DNA of 64,000 bases from a bacterium UBA2214 (GTDB lineage Bacteria > Zhuqueibacterota > Zhuqueibacteria > Residuimicrobiales > Residuimicrobiaceae). Below the pieces are notes generated by a model, which searched no databases, was not told where the DNA came from, and worked only from the letters and a program-made list of their open reading frames with translations. Shown in pieces: positions 1 through 8,789 of the stretch. How positions within the stretch are numbered: position 1 is the first letter of the stretch; the number at the start of each line of letters is the position of its first letter. A program made the translations under genes and the position numbers. Location of the stretch: NCBI GenBank assembly GCA_002327255.1, contig DCUM01000063.1:1-64000 (forward strand), given 5' to 3'.

Positions 1-1085
1 TCGTCGAGAAGGAGATGTACACGTTTCGCGACAAAAGCGACTCCTCCCTGACCCTGCGCCCGGAATTCACCGCAGGCGTGATTCGGCTGTACCTGCAAAA
101 TGGTTTGCACATGCTTTCGAAACCGGTCAAGGTCTTTTCCATGGGACCGGTTTTCCGCTATGAACGGCCGCAGGCCGGGCGCTTTCGCCAGCATACCCAG
201 TTCAACGTCGAAGCCTTTGGTGAACAGGATGCCGCCATCGACCTGGAGGTGATGTCCGTGGCCTGGCAACTCTATGCCGAACTGGGGTTCCAGGGGCTGA
301 AGTTTCAACTCAACAGCACCGGCTGCCCAGTCTGTCGTCCGCAATACATCGATCAATTAAAACACTATTATCAGGGGCATGTGGCTGAAATCTGCCCGGA
401 CTGCAACCGCCGCCTCGAACGCAATGCGCTGCGCCTGCTCGATTGCAAGGTACCCTCGTGCCAGCCCATCATCGCCGCGGCACCGGTGATCAGCGAGCAC
501 CTGTGCGAGGATTGTGCGACGCATTTCGGCCAGCTGCGTCAGCACCTCGATCTGCTCGAACGTCCTTATGCCATCAATCACAAACTGGTACGGGGGCTGG
601 ATTATTACACCAAGACGGTTTTTGAAGTCTGGGCGCAGGGCATCGGTTCCCAGAACGCCATGTGCGGTGGCGGCCGCTACGACGGACTGATCGAACAACT
701 GGGCGGGGAACCCACCCCCGGCATCGGTTTCGGTTCCGGCATTGAGCGCATCATCCTCAGCATGAAGGGACAGAACCTGCCGCCGCAAATCCTGCCCGCG
801 CCGCAGATCGTCGTGGCCCATCTCGGCACCGATGCCGAAAAAGTGGCGGTGGAGACGGTCTTCCGTTTGCGCGGCCACAAGATACCCGCGCTGATGTGTT
901 TCGGCGACCGCAGTCTCAAATCCCAGATGCGGGAAGCCAACCGGCTCAATGCCCGTTTCATCATCATCCTGGCCGATCACGAGGTGGAGACGCACACCGT
1001 AACCATTAAAAACCTGCAAGATGGCAGTCAGGTGGAAATTAACCGGGCGGATGTGGTCGCCCATTTTGCCGCTGAGGCGCCTTGA
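1..1085 (+). CDS. hisS: Histidyl-tRNA synthetase, 5'-truncated by the window edge
   Basis: Class II aminoacyl-tRNA synthetase that charges tRNA-His in the cytoplasm. The frame is open from base 3 and already reads VEKEMYTFRD, so the true start lies upstream; about 60 N-terminal residues are missing compared with the usual ~420. Visible signatures are the LRPE segment, motif 2 (FRYERPQAGRFRQHTQF), the histidine-binding loop LVRGLDYYTKTVFEV, and motif 3 around GGGRYDGLIEQLGG and GFGSGIERI. The C-terminal ~95 residues match the anticodon-binding domain (PQIVVAHLG onward). LRPEFTAG replaces the more common LRPEGTAG, but the key Glu is kept. The TGA stop lies 14 bases before the next gene's ATG, so the two are probably cotranscribed. 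Identification is secure. Confidence 0.96.
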   Translation, partial: VEKEMYTFRDKSDSSLTLRPEFTAGVIRLYLQNGLHMLSKPVKVFSMGPVFRYERPQAGRFRQHTQFNVEAFGEQDAAIDLEVMSVAWQLYAELGFQGLKFQLNSTGCPVCRPQYIDQLKHYYQGHVAEICPDCNRRLERNALRLLDCKVPSCQPIIAAAPVISEHLCEDCATHFGQLRQHLDLLERPYAINHKLVRGLDYYTKTVFEVWAQGIGSQNAMCGGGRYDGLIEQLGGEPTPGIGFGSGIERIILSMKGQNLPPQILPAPQIVVAHLGTDAEKVAVETVFRLRGHKIPALMCFGDRSLKSQMREANRLNARFIIILADHEVETHTVTIKNLQDGSQVEINRADVVAHFAAEAP

Positions 1086-1099
1086 GGATTTACCCTGTG

Positions 1100-1885
1100 A
1101 TGAATCCCTTATCCCGGCAGCATCTGAAAAATCTGCGGCAGCTGCAATTGAAAAAGGTCCGCGAAGAGACGCAACGCTTTTTGATCGAAGGCATGCGCCT
1201 CTGCGAGGAAGCGGCGGCAGCAGGCGCCTCCATAGAAGAAGCAGTGATCGATCCGCAGGCGCTTCGCGGGGCCCGCGCGCAGAGACTGCTGGCGCGTCTT
1301 TCCAGTCAGGGGGTGCCCCTGTGGACAACGGATGCCATTGCTTTGCAGGCGTTGGCGGATACGCAGTCGCCGCAGGGCATCGTCGCCATCGTCCGCAAAC
1401 AACCCGCAACCGACTTTGAACTGACTTCCTCCGCCGCTTCTTTGCTCCTGGCCCTGGAAGGCATCTCCGATCCCGGCAACCTCGGCACCATCCTGCGCAG
1501 CGCAGCCTGGTTTGGGGTCAACACGGTGCTTCTCAGTCAGAATGCGACGGAAAGCACCAATCCCAAGGTGCTGCGCAGCACCATGGGCGCGTTCTTTCAC
1601 CTCGACATTCATGAGCAAATGGATTTCTCCGCACTGATAGCGGCCGCCGCAAGGGCGGGTTACCGCCTCATCGCCGCCGTGGCACAGGATGGTACACCCG
1701 CGCAGCAGTGGCGGCCCGGCAAGCGGGATATCTTGTTCATCGGCAGTGAAGCGCGCGGCTTGCCCGCCGAATGGATGGAGCAAATGAGTCTGCGCCTCAC
1801 GATATCACGACACGGCGGCGGCGAATCGCTCAATGCCGCCATCGCCGCCAGTATTATGATGTATCAATGGTCCGTGGGCCAATAG
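1100..1885 (+). CDS. SpoU/TrmH-family RNA 2'-O-methyltransferase
   Basis: Predicted SAM-dependent 2'-O-ribose methyltransferase acting on rRNA or tRNA, 261 residues. The N-terminal ~85 residues (LSRQHLKNLRQLQ onward, with FLIEGMRLCEEA) match the SpoU substrate-binding domain. The C-terminal part is the SPOUT knot: motif 1 at DPGNLGTILRSAAWFG, motif 2 at DILFIGSEARGLP, motif 3 at GGGESLNAAIAASIMMY. I chose ATG 1100 because GAGG lies at 1085-1088 and the protein then begins like its family; a TTG at 1082 overlapping the hisS stop is the in-frame alternative. The subfamily resembles RlmB/TrmH or the 23S rRNA YsgA-like group, but the RNA target cannot be told from sequence. Confidence 0.9.
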   Translation: MNPLSRQHLKNLRQLQLKKVREETQRFLIEGMRLCEEAAAAGASIEEAVIDPQALRGARAQRLLARLSSQGVPLWTTDAIALQALADTQSPQGIVAIVRKQPATDFELTSSAASLLLALEGISDPGNLGTILRSAAWFGVNTVLLSQNATESTNPKVLRSTMGAFFHLDIHEQMDFSALIAAAARAGYRLIAAVAQDGTPAQQWRPGKRDILFIGSEARGLPAEWMEQMSLRLTISRHGGGESLNAAIAASIMMYQWSVGQ

Positions 1886-1897
1886 GACAGGAATGAT

Positions 1898-2734
1898 ATG
1901 GAACCCGAAAAATCGCTGCCATCGCATGTATTGAACATCAAGGATTTGTCGCAGGTGCTGCTGTTGACACTGGCGATGTTTGTGGCCAGCATTCTTTTCG
2001 GCGCCCTGATGATGTTCATCGCCGGCCCCCAATGGGCTCTCCTGGCCGAGGCGCTCTTGATCGTTCCCGCCATTCTGGTCGTGCGTCAGCGCCATATGCC
2101 CTTCAAACTCTCTTTCCGTTTCAATGCCGTCTCCTGGCCCACCCTCTTTTACTCCTTCCTGATCATTTTCCCTGTGCTGGTGCTGGGAGACGAGATGGAC
2201 CGGCTGCTGAATATCGTGTTTCCGTTGCCCAACTGGTTTGATGTGCGTGAACTCCTGGCGATCCGCTCCCTGAGCGATGGCGTGCTGATCGTCGGCAACG
2301 GTGTGATCATCGCCGCCCTCGCCGAGGAGATGCTCTTCCGCGGCATGATTCAACAGACCTTCGAATTTCACCGCGATACCGCGACGGCCATCGTCATATC
2401 GGCGATATTGTTCGCGATCCTGCATTTCAATCCCTGGTGGATGATACAAATCACCATCCTCGGGCTGGTTCTCGGCTATATGGCGTGGAAGAGCGCCAGC
2501 ATCTGGCCGACGGTGCTGCTGCATGGCATCAACAATCTGCTGTCAATTATCAGTGCCAACACGGCGGAAGCAAAACTGTCGTGGTACGCCTCCGCGGTGC
2601 ACGTGCACTGGTACTGGCTGGTTTTGGCCGGCCTGGTCGTCATTCCAGCCTTCAGGGGCTTTAACCACGCCTGCGAAAAAATGCATGCGCGTCAAGAGAG
2701 AGAGATTCAGCAAGGAGGTTTTTGTGAAAAATAA
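1898..2734 (+). CDS. CPBP-family intramembrane metalloprotease (CAAX/Abi type)
   Basis: Polytopic inner-membrane protein of 278 residues with about seven hydrophobic segments. It carries the CPBP signature: motif 1 EExxxR as LAEEMLFRG, motif 2 as FAILHFNPWW, and motif 3 as LLHGINNLL, which supply the Glu/His residues of the presumed metal site. Family members are CAAX-like proteases or bacteriocin-immunity proteins; the substrate here is unknown. The start ATG follows CAGGAA at a good distance. Its 3' end overlaps the next gene by 11 nt, and the next gene's AAGGAGG ribosome-binding site lies inside this reading frame, suggesting translational coupling. Confidence 0.9.
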   Translation: MEPEKSLPSHVLNIKDLSQVLLLTLAMFVASILFGALMMFIAGPQWALLAEALLIVPAILVVRQRHMPFKLSFRFNAVSWPTLFYSFLIIFPVLVLGDEMDRLLNIVFPLPNWFDVRELLAIRSLSDGVLIVGNGVIIAALAEEMLFRGMIQQTFEFHRDTATAIVISAILFAILHFNPWWMIQITILGLVLGYMAWKSASIWPTVLLHGINNLLSIISANTAEAKLSWYASAVHVHWYWLVLAGLVVIPAFRGFNHACEKMHARQEREIQQGGFCEK

Positions 2735-4256
2735 CATACCCCGGGTCCGCATAGGTATGATTCAATCCGCCGATGAAATCCACTTCGGCTGTGACAGCAC
2801 CTTCACCGTTTTTTCGCTCGGCGGTGAAAAAGTCGCGACGGGACTCGCCGGACAAAACTATACCGTGGGGGCTGATCATTGCAAGCCGTCGCAGATATTC
2901 TATTGTGTCCGCCTCGCCATTGCCATCACCGAAGCGGAGAAGAAACGCCGCCAGGAAGAATTGGCGCAGCGGGGCATTGCGACGACGGCGTGGCGCCCGG
3001 GCGTCGTGCTTTCCCTGGGCGGTGGCGACATGGACAACCGCGAGTACTGGATGGTCACGGAGCCCTTTGCCGATGAAAACGCCGCCCGCGAGTACGCACG
3101 TACCTATGAGCCGATTGGCGAGGCGGTGGTCGTCAAGGATATTATCAGAAAATCTTCGGGCACCCTCCTCTTTGGCCAGCATCGCCTCGAAAACGGTTTG
3201 CGGATCGTAGCGGACAAAGCGGAGGCGTTGCTGCAATTACACGACGTCACGGTCGGCATCGAATTCCATTGGCAACACAAGCGGACGCAGCTCATCCCCG
3301 GCGTGCTGGAAATCAACCTCAATAATGCCGGCCATCTGCAGGCCATCAATGAACTGGACATTGAATCCTATTTGATGAGTGTCAACTCTTCGGAGATGAC
3401 CAAAGACAATCCCATCGAACTGCTCAAAGCGCAGACCATTGCCGCGCGCAGCACCATCCTCGCCACCATGGGCAAGCACCACTATGATGAAAATTTTCAT
3501 ATCTGCTCCGATGACCACTGCCAGTGTTATCATGGTGTGGGCAATATTTCGCAGGCTTCGCGCCAGGCCGCCCATGACACCCTGGGCGAGAATCTGCTGC
3601 ATGACGGCCGCGTCTGCGACGCCCGCTATGCAAAAATTTGCGGCGGCATCATGGAAGATTACCGCGACATCTGGGATCATCGCGAAATCCCCTATCTGGT
3701 TCCCGGCAGCGACGGCCGCGAAAACATGACGTATCCGCTTCGGGATGAGCAACAGGTCAAAGACTACATCGACAGCTCCCCGGATGTATGGTGCAATACA
3801 CAAAAATACGAAATTCCCTCTTCGCTTCCCTACAATACGCGGGAGCTGTTTCGCTGGAAAGTCAGCTATGAACGCGAGGAGCTGGAAGCGCTTATCAGCC
3901 GCCGCCTCGATGAGAACTTTGGCGACCTCATCGACATCATCCCCGGAGACCGGGCGCCGGGCGGCCGCCTCATTTACATGGATGTGGTCGGCAGCAAGCG
4001 CACCTTGCGCGTGGGAAAAGAGTTGATGATTCGCCGCGCCCTCTCCGAGAGCCATCTCTATAGCGCCTGTTTCTATATCGAGCGGGCCTATGATGCGGCC
4101 GGCAAGATCACCCATTTCCATCTCATCGGCGCCGGGTGGGGGCATGGCGTGGGCTTGTGCCAGGTCGGGGCCACGGTCATGGCCCAGCAGGGCTTCGATT
4201 ACAGGGCGATTCTTGCGCACTATTATAAAAACAGCAAACTGGAAAAACTCTATTAA
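2724..4256 (+). CDS. SpoIID/LytB-domain protein (putative peptidoglycan lytic enzyme)
   Basis: 510-residue protein whose C-terminal ~320 residues match the SpoIID/LytB family of amidase-enhancer and lytic transglycosylase proteins that act on denuded glycan strands. Family marks are LDIESYLMSVNSSEM with LLKAQTIAARSTIL, a Cys-rich HICSDDHCQCYHGV stretch, ICGGIMEDYRDIW, and the terminal GAGWGHGVGLCQVGA block. The N-terminal ~150 residues are not recognised. GTG 2724 is chosen because a perfect AAGGAGG (2712-2718) sits 5 nt upstream; this yields MKNNIPRVRIGMIQSADEI with no signal peptide, unusual for a wall enzyme. SpoIID homologues occur widely in non-sporulating diderms, so this gene does not imply sporulation. 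Confidence 0.88.
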   Translation: MKNNIPRVRIGMIQSADEIHFGCDSTFTVFSLGGEKVATGLAGQNYTVGADHCKPSQIFYCVRLAIAITEAEKKRRQEELAQRGIATTAWRPGVVLSLGGGDMDNREYWMVTEPFADENAAREYARTYEPIGEAVVVKDIIRKSSGTLLFGQHRLENGLRIVADKAEALLQLHDVTVGIEFHWQHKRTQLIPGVLEINLNNAGHLQAINELDIESYLMSVNSSEMTKDNPIELLKAQTIAARSTILATMGKHHYDENFHICSDDHCQCYHGVGNISQASRQAAHDTLGENLLHDGRVCDARYAKICGGIMEDYRDIWDHREIPYLVPGSDGRENMTYPLRDEQQVKDYIDSSPDVWCNTQKYEIPSSLPYNTRELFRWKVSYEREELEALISRRLDENFGDLIDIIPGDRAPGGRLIYMDVVGSKRTLRVGKELMIRRALSESHLYSACFYIERAYDAAGKITHFHLIGAGWGHGVGLCQVGATVMAQQGFDYRAILAHYYKNSKLEKLY

Positions 4257-4283
4257 AAACTTTCCGCACTCTGTGCGTGTTGT

Positions 4284-4292
4284 TGCTATAAT
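4284..4292 (+). promoter_or_regulatory. Extended -10 promoter upstream of the pseudo-receiver gene
   Basis: TGC-TATAAT is a perfect extended -10 element, with no convincing -35 at 16-18 bp. Predicted initiation is near 4299, giving a ~40-nt leader for the gene at 4339. A small inverted repeat (CGCAC-TCT-GTGCG, 4265-4277) lies just upstream and could be an operator. Confidence 0.55.
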
Positions 4293-4338
4293 CTCATAGT
4301 CAACCACAATCAGATACGACCAGAGGCCGCGGAACTGT

Positions 4339-4698
4339 ATGAAAATAATCATTTACAACGACGAACTCCGTTCCGGCATGCAAATGTACCTCGCTCTCAG
4401 CAACCATCATGAAGTAACCGTAGCACAAGATGTAGAAGATCTGCTCGAATTACTGGATCAAGCTGCGGCCGATATGACGATCATGGGTTTGGCATCCTCT
4501 GACCAGGGTGAACGTATATCTGACAGTCTGGACATCGCCCAGCAAATTCAGAACCAACATCCCCATGTCAAAGTGATCGGAATTTACGACCAGGGCGACA
4601 ACAGGGTTGCCGAAGAAGCGCGCAGCCATGGCATCGATGAACTCATCACCCGTCCCATTAAAAACCGGGAGTTGCTCGGACTCATAGAGAGAGAATAG
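4339..4698 (+). CDS. Stand-alone pseudo-receiver (degenerate CheY-like domain)
   Basis: 119-residue single-domain protein that fits the response-regulator receiver fold from end to end: an acidic pair after strand 1 (IIIYNDE), strand 3 DMTIMGL, strand 4 VKVIGIYDQGD, and strand 5 ELITRPIKN. The three residues needed for phosphotransfer are changed: the acceptor Asp is Gly50, the conserved Ser/Thr on strand 4 is Tyr, and the strand-5 Lys is Arg. It therefore should not be phosphorylated in the usual way and may act as a constitutive protein-interaction module. It has its own extended -10 promoter and a strong terminator, so it appears to be transcribed alone. The SD is weak. Partner unknown. 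Confidence 0.72.
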   Translation: MKIIIYNDELRSGMQMYLALSNHHEVTVAQDVEDLLELLDQAAADMTIMGLASSDQGERISDSLDIAQQIQNQHPHVKVIGIYDQGDNRVAEEARSHGIDELITRPIKNRELLGLIERE

Positions 4699-4731
4699 CG
4701 TTCTGTTCATTACGGTGGGTTGCAACCCAGG

Positions 4732-4771
4732 AACAGGCCTAGTTGGATGACCAATCGGCCTGTTTTTTTTT
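4732..4771 (+). terminator. Intrinsic terminator after the pseudo-receiver gene
   Basis: Inverted repeat AACAGGCC (4732-4739) and GGCCTGTT (4757-4764), with an inner TTGG/CCAA stem and ATGA loop, runs straight into nine or more Ts. It closes the transcription unit before nadB. Confidence 0.9.
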
Positions 4772-4830
4772 ACAAACCTGTTGCATCTGATTCACAGAGG
4801 CTGTAATTTAAGTGAAAAAGAGATGGGGAT

Positions 4831-6441
4831 ATGAGCATAGAAGTCGATTATTTAATCATTGGCAGCGGCATTGCCGGGCTCTCTGCGGCCCTGAAACTGG
4901 CGCCACATGGCACCGTGGCCATCGTCACCAAAAAACATCAATCCGAATCCAACACCAATTATGCACAGGGCGGCATCGCTTCGGTATTTGATCAGAGCGA
5001 TTCCTTCGAAAAACACGTTCAGGATACACTGCAAGCGGGCGCGGGGCTCTGTCATGAAGAGGCCGTCCGTTTGATCGTTGAACAGGGCCCGGCCCGGGTG
5101 GAGGAACTCTTTGCATTGGGTGTTCCTTTCACCAAAACCCAAAACGGTCAGTTTGACCTCGGCCGCGAAGGAGGCCATCGCTTCAATCGCATTGTCCATG
5201 TCAAGGATCATACCGGCCGCGATGTCGAAAAGGCTCTTCTGGACGCGGCACGCGCCAACGCCAACATCACGATCCATGAACATCACATGGCGGTCGAGTT
5301 GATAACCGAACACCACGTCTTCAACGCCCGGCCCGCCACCGATTTCGCGCCCAACTGCTGGGGTGCCTACGTGCTCGATATCAATGGGCACAAAATAGAT
5401 CGCTTCCTCGCCAAAGCCACTATCCTGGCAGCCGGTGGCTGCGGGCAGGTCTATTTGCATACCACCAACCCTTCCATCGCCACCGGGGACGGCATCGCCT
5501 TTGCCTATCGCGCCGGCGCCAAAATCGCCAATATGGAATTCATGCAATTCCACCCCACTACCCTCTATCACGAGAGCGCCAATTCCTTTTTGATCTCGGA
5601 AGCGGTGCGCGGTTTCGGCGGCAGGCTGGTGCACAAGGACGGGGAATCGTTCATGGAGAAATATCACGACATGGCCTCTCTGGCGCCCCGCGACATCGTT
5701 GCTCGCGCCATCGATTCCGAATTAAAAAAAAGGGGGGTCCCCTGTGTCTATCTCGACATCACCCACAAAAAAGCCGATGACATTATCAACCGCTTCCCGC
5801 ACATCTATGAAAATTGCCTTAATTACCGCATCGACATCACCCGGGAACCCATTCCCGTCGTCCCGGCGGCTCATTATTCCTGCGGCGGCGTCATGACCGA
5901 TCTCGCCGGCCGGAGTTCGGTGGAAGGCCTGTTCGCCTGCGGGGAAGTGACGTGCAGCGGCGTTCACGGCGCCAATCGACTCGCCTCCAACTCGCTGTTG
6001 GAAGCCGTTGTCTTTGCCCACACAGCCAGCCTGCAGGCGATCGCGTTTGTAAAAAATCGCAAAATGACGGCCCCGCCCATTCCGCGCTGGGACGACAGCG
6101 GCACCTTCGACCAGGAGGAGTGGGTGCTCATCTCCCATGATAAAATGGAAATCAAGAATATCATGTGGGATTATGTCGGGATTGTACGCTCCAACCTGCG
6201 GCTCGAAAGGGCACTGAGCCGCATTCGCCTCATCCGTCAGGAAATTGAAAACTATTACAAACGCACCCAGATCACCGAGGAGCTGCTGGAATTGCGCAAT
6301 CTCGCCACAGTGGCGCAACTGATCATCCAGTCGGCCCTGATGCGCAAAGAGAGCCGGGGACTGCATTATACCACCGATTACCCCAAAACAGATGATGAGA
6401 ACTATTTGCACGACACGATTCTCCAGCGCATTGACATCTGA
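4831..6441 (+). CDS. nadB: L-aspartate oxidase
   Basis: Flavoenzyme of the first step of de novo NAD synthesis (L-aspartate to iminoaspartate, which passes to quinolinate synthase NadA), cytoplasmic, 536 residues. Seen: FAD dinucleotide-binding IIGSGIAGLSAAL, the NTNYAQGGIA loop, GREGGHRFNRIVHVKDHTG, active-site region FMQFHPTTLY, SEAVRGFGGRLV, PAAHYSCGGV, and GANRLASNSLLEAVVF near the second FAD contact. The C-terminal helical domain is present, so the gene is complete. Succinate dehydrogenase flavoproteins are related, but the length and N-terminal loop fit NadB. A weak promoter (TTGCAT 4781-4786, 17 bp, TAATTT) may lie between the preceding terminator and the ATG, which follows a GGGGAT stretch. 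nadA and nadC are not in the window. Confidence 0.95.
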   Translation: MSIEVDYLIIGSGIAGLSAALKLAPHGTVAIVTKKHQSESNTNYAQGGIASVFDQSDSFEKHVQDTLQAGAGLCHEEAVRLIVEQGPARVEELFALGVPFTKTQNGQFDLGREGGHRFNRIVHVKDHTGRDVEKALLDAARANANITIHEHHMAVELITEHHVFNARPATDFAPNCWGAYVLDINGHKIDRFLAKATILAAGGCGQVYLHTTNPSIATGDGIAFAYRAGAKIANMEFMQFHPTTLYHESANSFLISEAVRGFGGRLVHKDGESFMEKYHDMASLAPRDIVARAIDSELKKRGVPCVYLDITHKKADDIINRFPHIYENCLNYRIDITREPIPVVPAAHYSCGGVMTDLAGRSSVEGLFACGEVTCSGVHGANRLASNSLLEAVVFAHTASLQAIAFVKNRKMTAPPIPRWDDSGTFDQEEWVLISHDKMEIKNIMWDYVGIVRSNLRLERALSRIRLIRQEIENYYKRTQITEELLELRNLATVAQLIIQSALMRKESRGLHYTTDYPKTDDENYLHDTILQRIDI

Positions 6442-6472
6442 TGCGCCGGCTTAATCCTGCTGGAGTCCGACC

Positions 6473-7612
6473 ATGATCATTTCAAAAATTGATGTTCGCG
6501 CCTTCAAGTCGATTCTGGAACTCTCATTGTCCCTGGATCCACACATCAATGTGCTCATCGGCGCCAATGAGAGCGGTAAAACCAACATCCTCAAGTCCAT
6601 TGAGGCCTTTCGCGAAAAAATCCACCTGGACGGATCATTGACCTGCCAATATTCCAATCAGTACTACCTGGCCAAAGCACCCGAGTTGACGATGGAATTC
6701 AGCGGCTTGTCCAAGGAAAACCGTCGCGTATTGATGCAACTTTCCGAAGCCTTCAAGGATGTCGAACATTTTCAAATCCGTCGCGATGGGCCAACCCTGA
6801 AAGACTATCATCTCACGATCAATGGCAATAAAGTGGAATCCATCGATATATCGCGTGTGCTGCATGTGCTGCCTAAAATTCTCTATTTTGCGGATATTCG
6901 TCTGCTCAAAAACCGCGTCGATTACGAAAATCTCATCGCCAACCAGCCCGACTGCGCCACCGAACGAAACCTGTTGAAAATCGGCGGCATCGACACCTAT
7001 GAAGTGATCTTTGAGGACACCGCGCGGGGCCGACGCGCCCTCGAAGAGGCGAGCCGGATCATCACCGAACAGCTGCGCCGCGTCTGGTCGCAGGAACCCT
7101 CCATCGAAGTCAAACTCAATGTCAACGGCCGCGCTTTATATATCGATTTCAGCGACAGCACCACCGTTTTCGACACCCCCGAATCCCGCAGCCTCGGCTT
7201 CCGCTGGTATCTCTCTTTTTACGTCAATTTTCTGGCACAGACGTTTGAGGCGCAAGCCAATGAATTCATCTTTTTGATCGATGAGCCGGGCATCCACCTC
7301 CATCCCTCCGGACAGAAAGATCTGGTCAAGGTGCTGGAAGACCTGGCGTTAAAAAATCAGGTGATCTATACGACACACTCGCCCTTCATGATCGATCGCC
7401 AATTCCCGGAACGGGTGGTCTTGGTGAAAAAGGATAAAAATGGAACGCATGTCGATCATTCGTCCTACCGGGAGAACTGGAAACCCTTGCGCGACGAGAT
7501 TGGCCTGCGCGTAGGCGATCTTTTCTTTTTCAGTGACACGAGTCTGATCCTCGAATTGCCGACCAGAAAATCGGGGTTTTTGGAAAAACTCAAGGGCAAA
7601 TCGGCCGAATAA
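6473..7612 (+). CDS. OLD/RecF-like AAA ATPase
   Basis: 379-residue ABC-type ATPase of the SMC/RecF/OLD group. N-terminus IISKIDVRAFKSILELSLSL is the typical FKSI start; Walker A is IGANESGKTN; Walker B is FIFLIDEPGIHLHP followed by a switch His in YTTHSPFMI. There is no TOPRIM domain after the ATPase and no long coiled coil, so it is shorter than Overcome Lysogenization Defect nucleases or RecF. It starts at ATG 6473 behind GGAG and ends 31 bases before a glycosyltransferase gene. The family includes ATPases of phage defence and of DNA metabolism; no partner nuclease is adjacent, so function is open. Confidence 0.85.
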   Translation: MIISKIDVRAFKSILELSLSLDPHINVLIGANESGKTNILKSIEAFREKIHLDGSLTCQYSNQYYLAKAPELTMEFSGLSKENRRVLMQLSEAFKDVEHFQIRRDGPTLKDYHLTINGNKVESIDISRVLHVLPKILYFADIRLLKNRVDYENLIANQPDCATERNLLKIGGIDTYEVIFEDTARGRRALEEASRIITEQLRRVWSQEPSIEVKLNVNGRALYIDFSDSTTVFDTPESRSLGFRWYLSFYVNFLAQTFEAQANEFIFLIDEPGIHLHPSGQKDLVKVLEDLALKNQVIYTTHSPFMIDRQFPERVVLVKKDKNGTHVDHSSYRENWKPLRDEIGLRVGDLFFFSDTSLILELPTRKSGFLEKLKGKSAE

Positions 7613-7643
7613 ACCGTTTGAACGCTCAGGGGATTACCCAACC

Positions 7644-8789
7644 ATGAAAATTGCACTCATCGGCCCGGCCTATCCCCTGCGCGGCGGCATCGCGCATTTT
7701 ACGGCCTTGCTGGCGCGCGCGCTGCAGACGCGTGGACATCGCGTCCGGATATTCTCCTTCACGAGGATGTACCCCGGGCTGCTCTTCCCGGGCAAGACGC
7801 AATACGATACCAGCCAGGAAACCCTGCCGGTCGAGAGCGTGGCTACCCTGGATTCGATCAATCCGTTTTCCTGGCGCCGCACCGGCGCCATCGTGAGCGC
7901 CTGGAACCCGGATGCGGTGATTTTTAAATACTGGATGCCTTTCTTTGCGCCAGCCTATGCCTGTGTCGCGCGACAGATACGCAAACGCTGCAACGCCCGC
8001 ATCATTTTTCTGTGCCACAATATCCTCCCCCACGAAAGACACACCGGGATGGCTTTTCTGACCCGTGCCGGACTCGGCACGGCCGACCACTTTATCGTCA
8101 TGTCCGATGCGGTGCAAGCGCAACTCCTCTCCTTTTTCCCGCAAGCCTCCTTCGCCAGGGTCCCCCATCCGGTCTATGAATTTTTCACCATTACCACGAC
8201 CAAAGAAGCGGCACGGACGCAGCTTGGACTGGGCGAAGGCCGCATTGTGCTCTTTTTCGGCTATGTGCGCAAATACAAAGGTCTCTCGGTTTTGCTCGAT
8301 GCTTTTGCCCTGGCGAGAACCCGTATGCCCATGAAACTGATTGTCGCGGGTGAAATCTATGGTGATAAAGCCGAATATGAAGATAAAATCGCGGCCCATC
8401 ACTTGCAGGAGGATGTGCAACTTCTCGACCAATATATCGCCAACGAACAGGTCGGCTTGTACTATGCCGCGTCCGATGTGGTTGCTCTGCCCTATCTCTC
8501 CGCCACCCAGAGCGGAATCGTGCAGGTCTGCTACCAGTTCAATAAACCGGTCATCGCCACCGATGTCGGCGGCCTGCCGGAAGTGGTCGAGGATGGCCGC
8601 ACCGGATTCGTCGTGCCCGCCGGGGACGCACACGCCTTCGCCGATGCCCTGGTACGGTTTTATGCGGAAAATCGTGAGCGCGATTTTTCGCAACAGATAG
8701 AACAGATCAAGGAACGCTATTCCTGGGCGCATCTGGTTGAATCGATCGAAAAGCTGTTGCGTGAGCGGGCAAATGGCACTGGCGCATAA
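7644..8789 (+). CDS. GT4-family glycosyltransferase
   Basis: Retaining GT-B glycosyltransferase (group 1), 381 residues, presumably building a cell-surface glycan at the cytoplasmic face of the inner membrane. The N-terminal acceptor domain opens with IALIGPAYPLRGGIAHFT, a family-typical start. The C-terminal donor domain shows LFFGYVRKYKG, VVALPYLSATQSGIVQV and TDVGGLPEVVEDGRTGFVV, which contain the E-x7-E-like sugar nucleotide region. ATG 7644 is preceded by AGGGG. Its end overlaps the methyltransferase gene by 17 nt, and the next gene is another GT4, so the three form an operon. Donor and acceptor sugars cannot be inferred. Confidence 0.88.
   Translation: MKIALIGPAYPLRGGIAHFTALLARALQTRGHRVRIFSFTRMYPGLLFPGKTQYDTSQETLPVESVATLDSINPFSWRRTGAIVSAWNPDAVIFKYWMPFFAPAYACVARQIRKRCNARIIFLCHNILPHERHTGMAFLTRAGLGTADHFIVMSDAVQAQLLSFFPQASFARVPHPVYEFFTITTTKEAARTQLGLGEGRIVLFFGYVRKYKGLSVLLDAFALARTRMPMKLIVAGEIYGDKAEYEDKIAAHHLQEDVQLLDQYIANEQVGLYYAASDVVALPYLSATQSGIVQVCYQFNKPVIATDVGGLPEVVEDGRTGFVVPAGDAHAFADALVRFYAENRERDFSQQIEQIKERYSWAHLVESIEKLLRERANGTGA

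Noticed and set aside
357..1409. 350-codon minus-strand ORF across hisS and the RNA methyltransferase
   Set aside because: Spans two well-identified plus-strand genes and has no recognisable domain.
2724..4256. SpoIID homologue as evidence for endospore formation
   Set aside because: SpoIID/LytB-domain proteins are common in non-sporulating diderms, and no other sporulation gene is present.
6473..7612. OLD-like ATPase as half of a phage-defence pair
   Set aside because: No adjacent nuclease, helicase or reverse transcriptase; neighbours are NAD synthesis and glycan genes.
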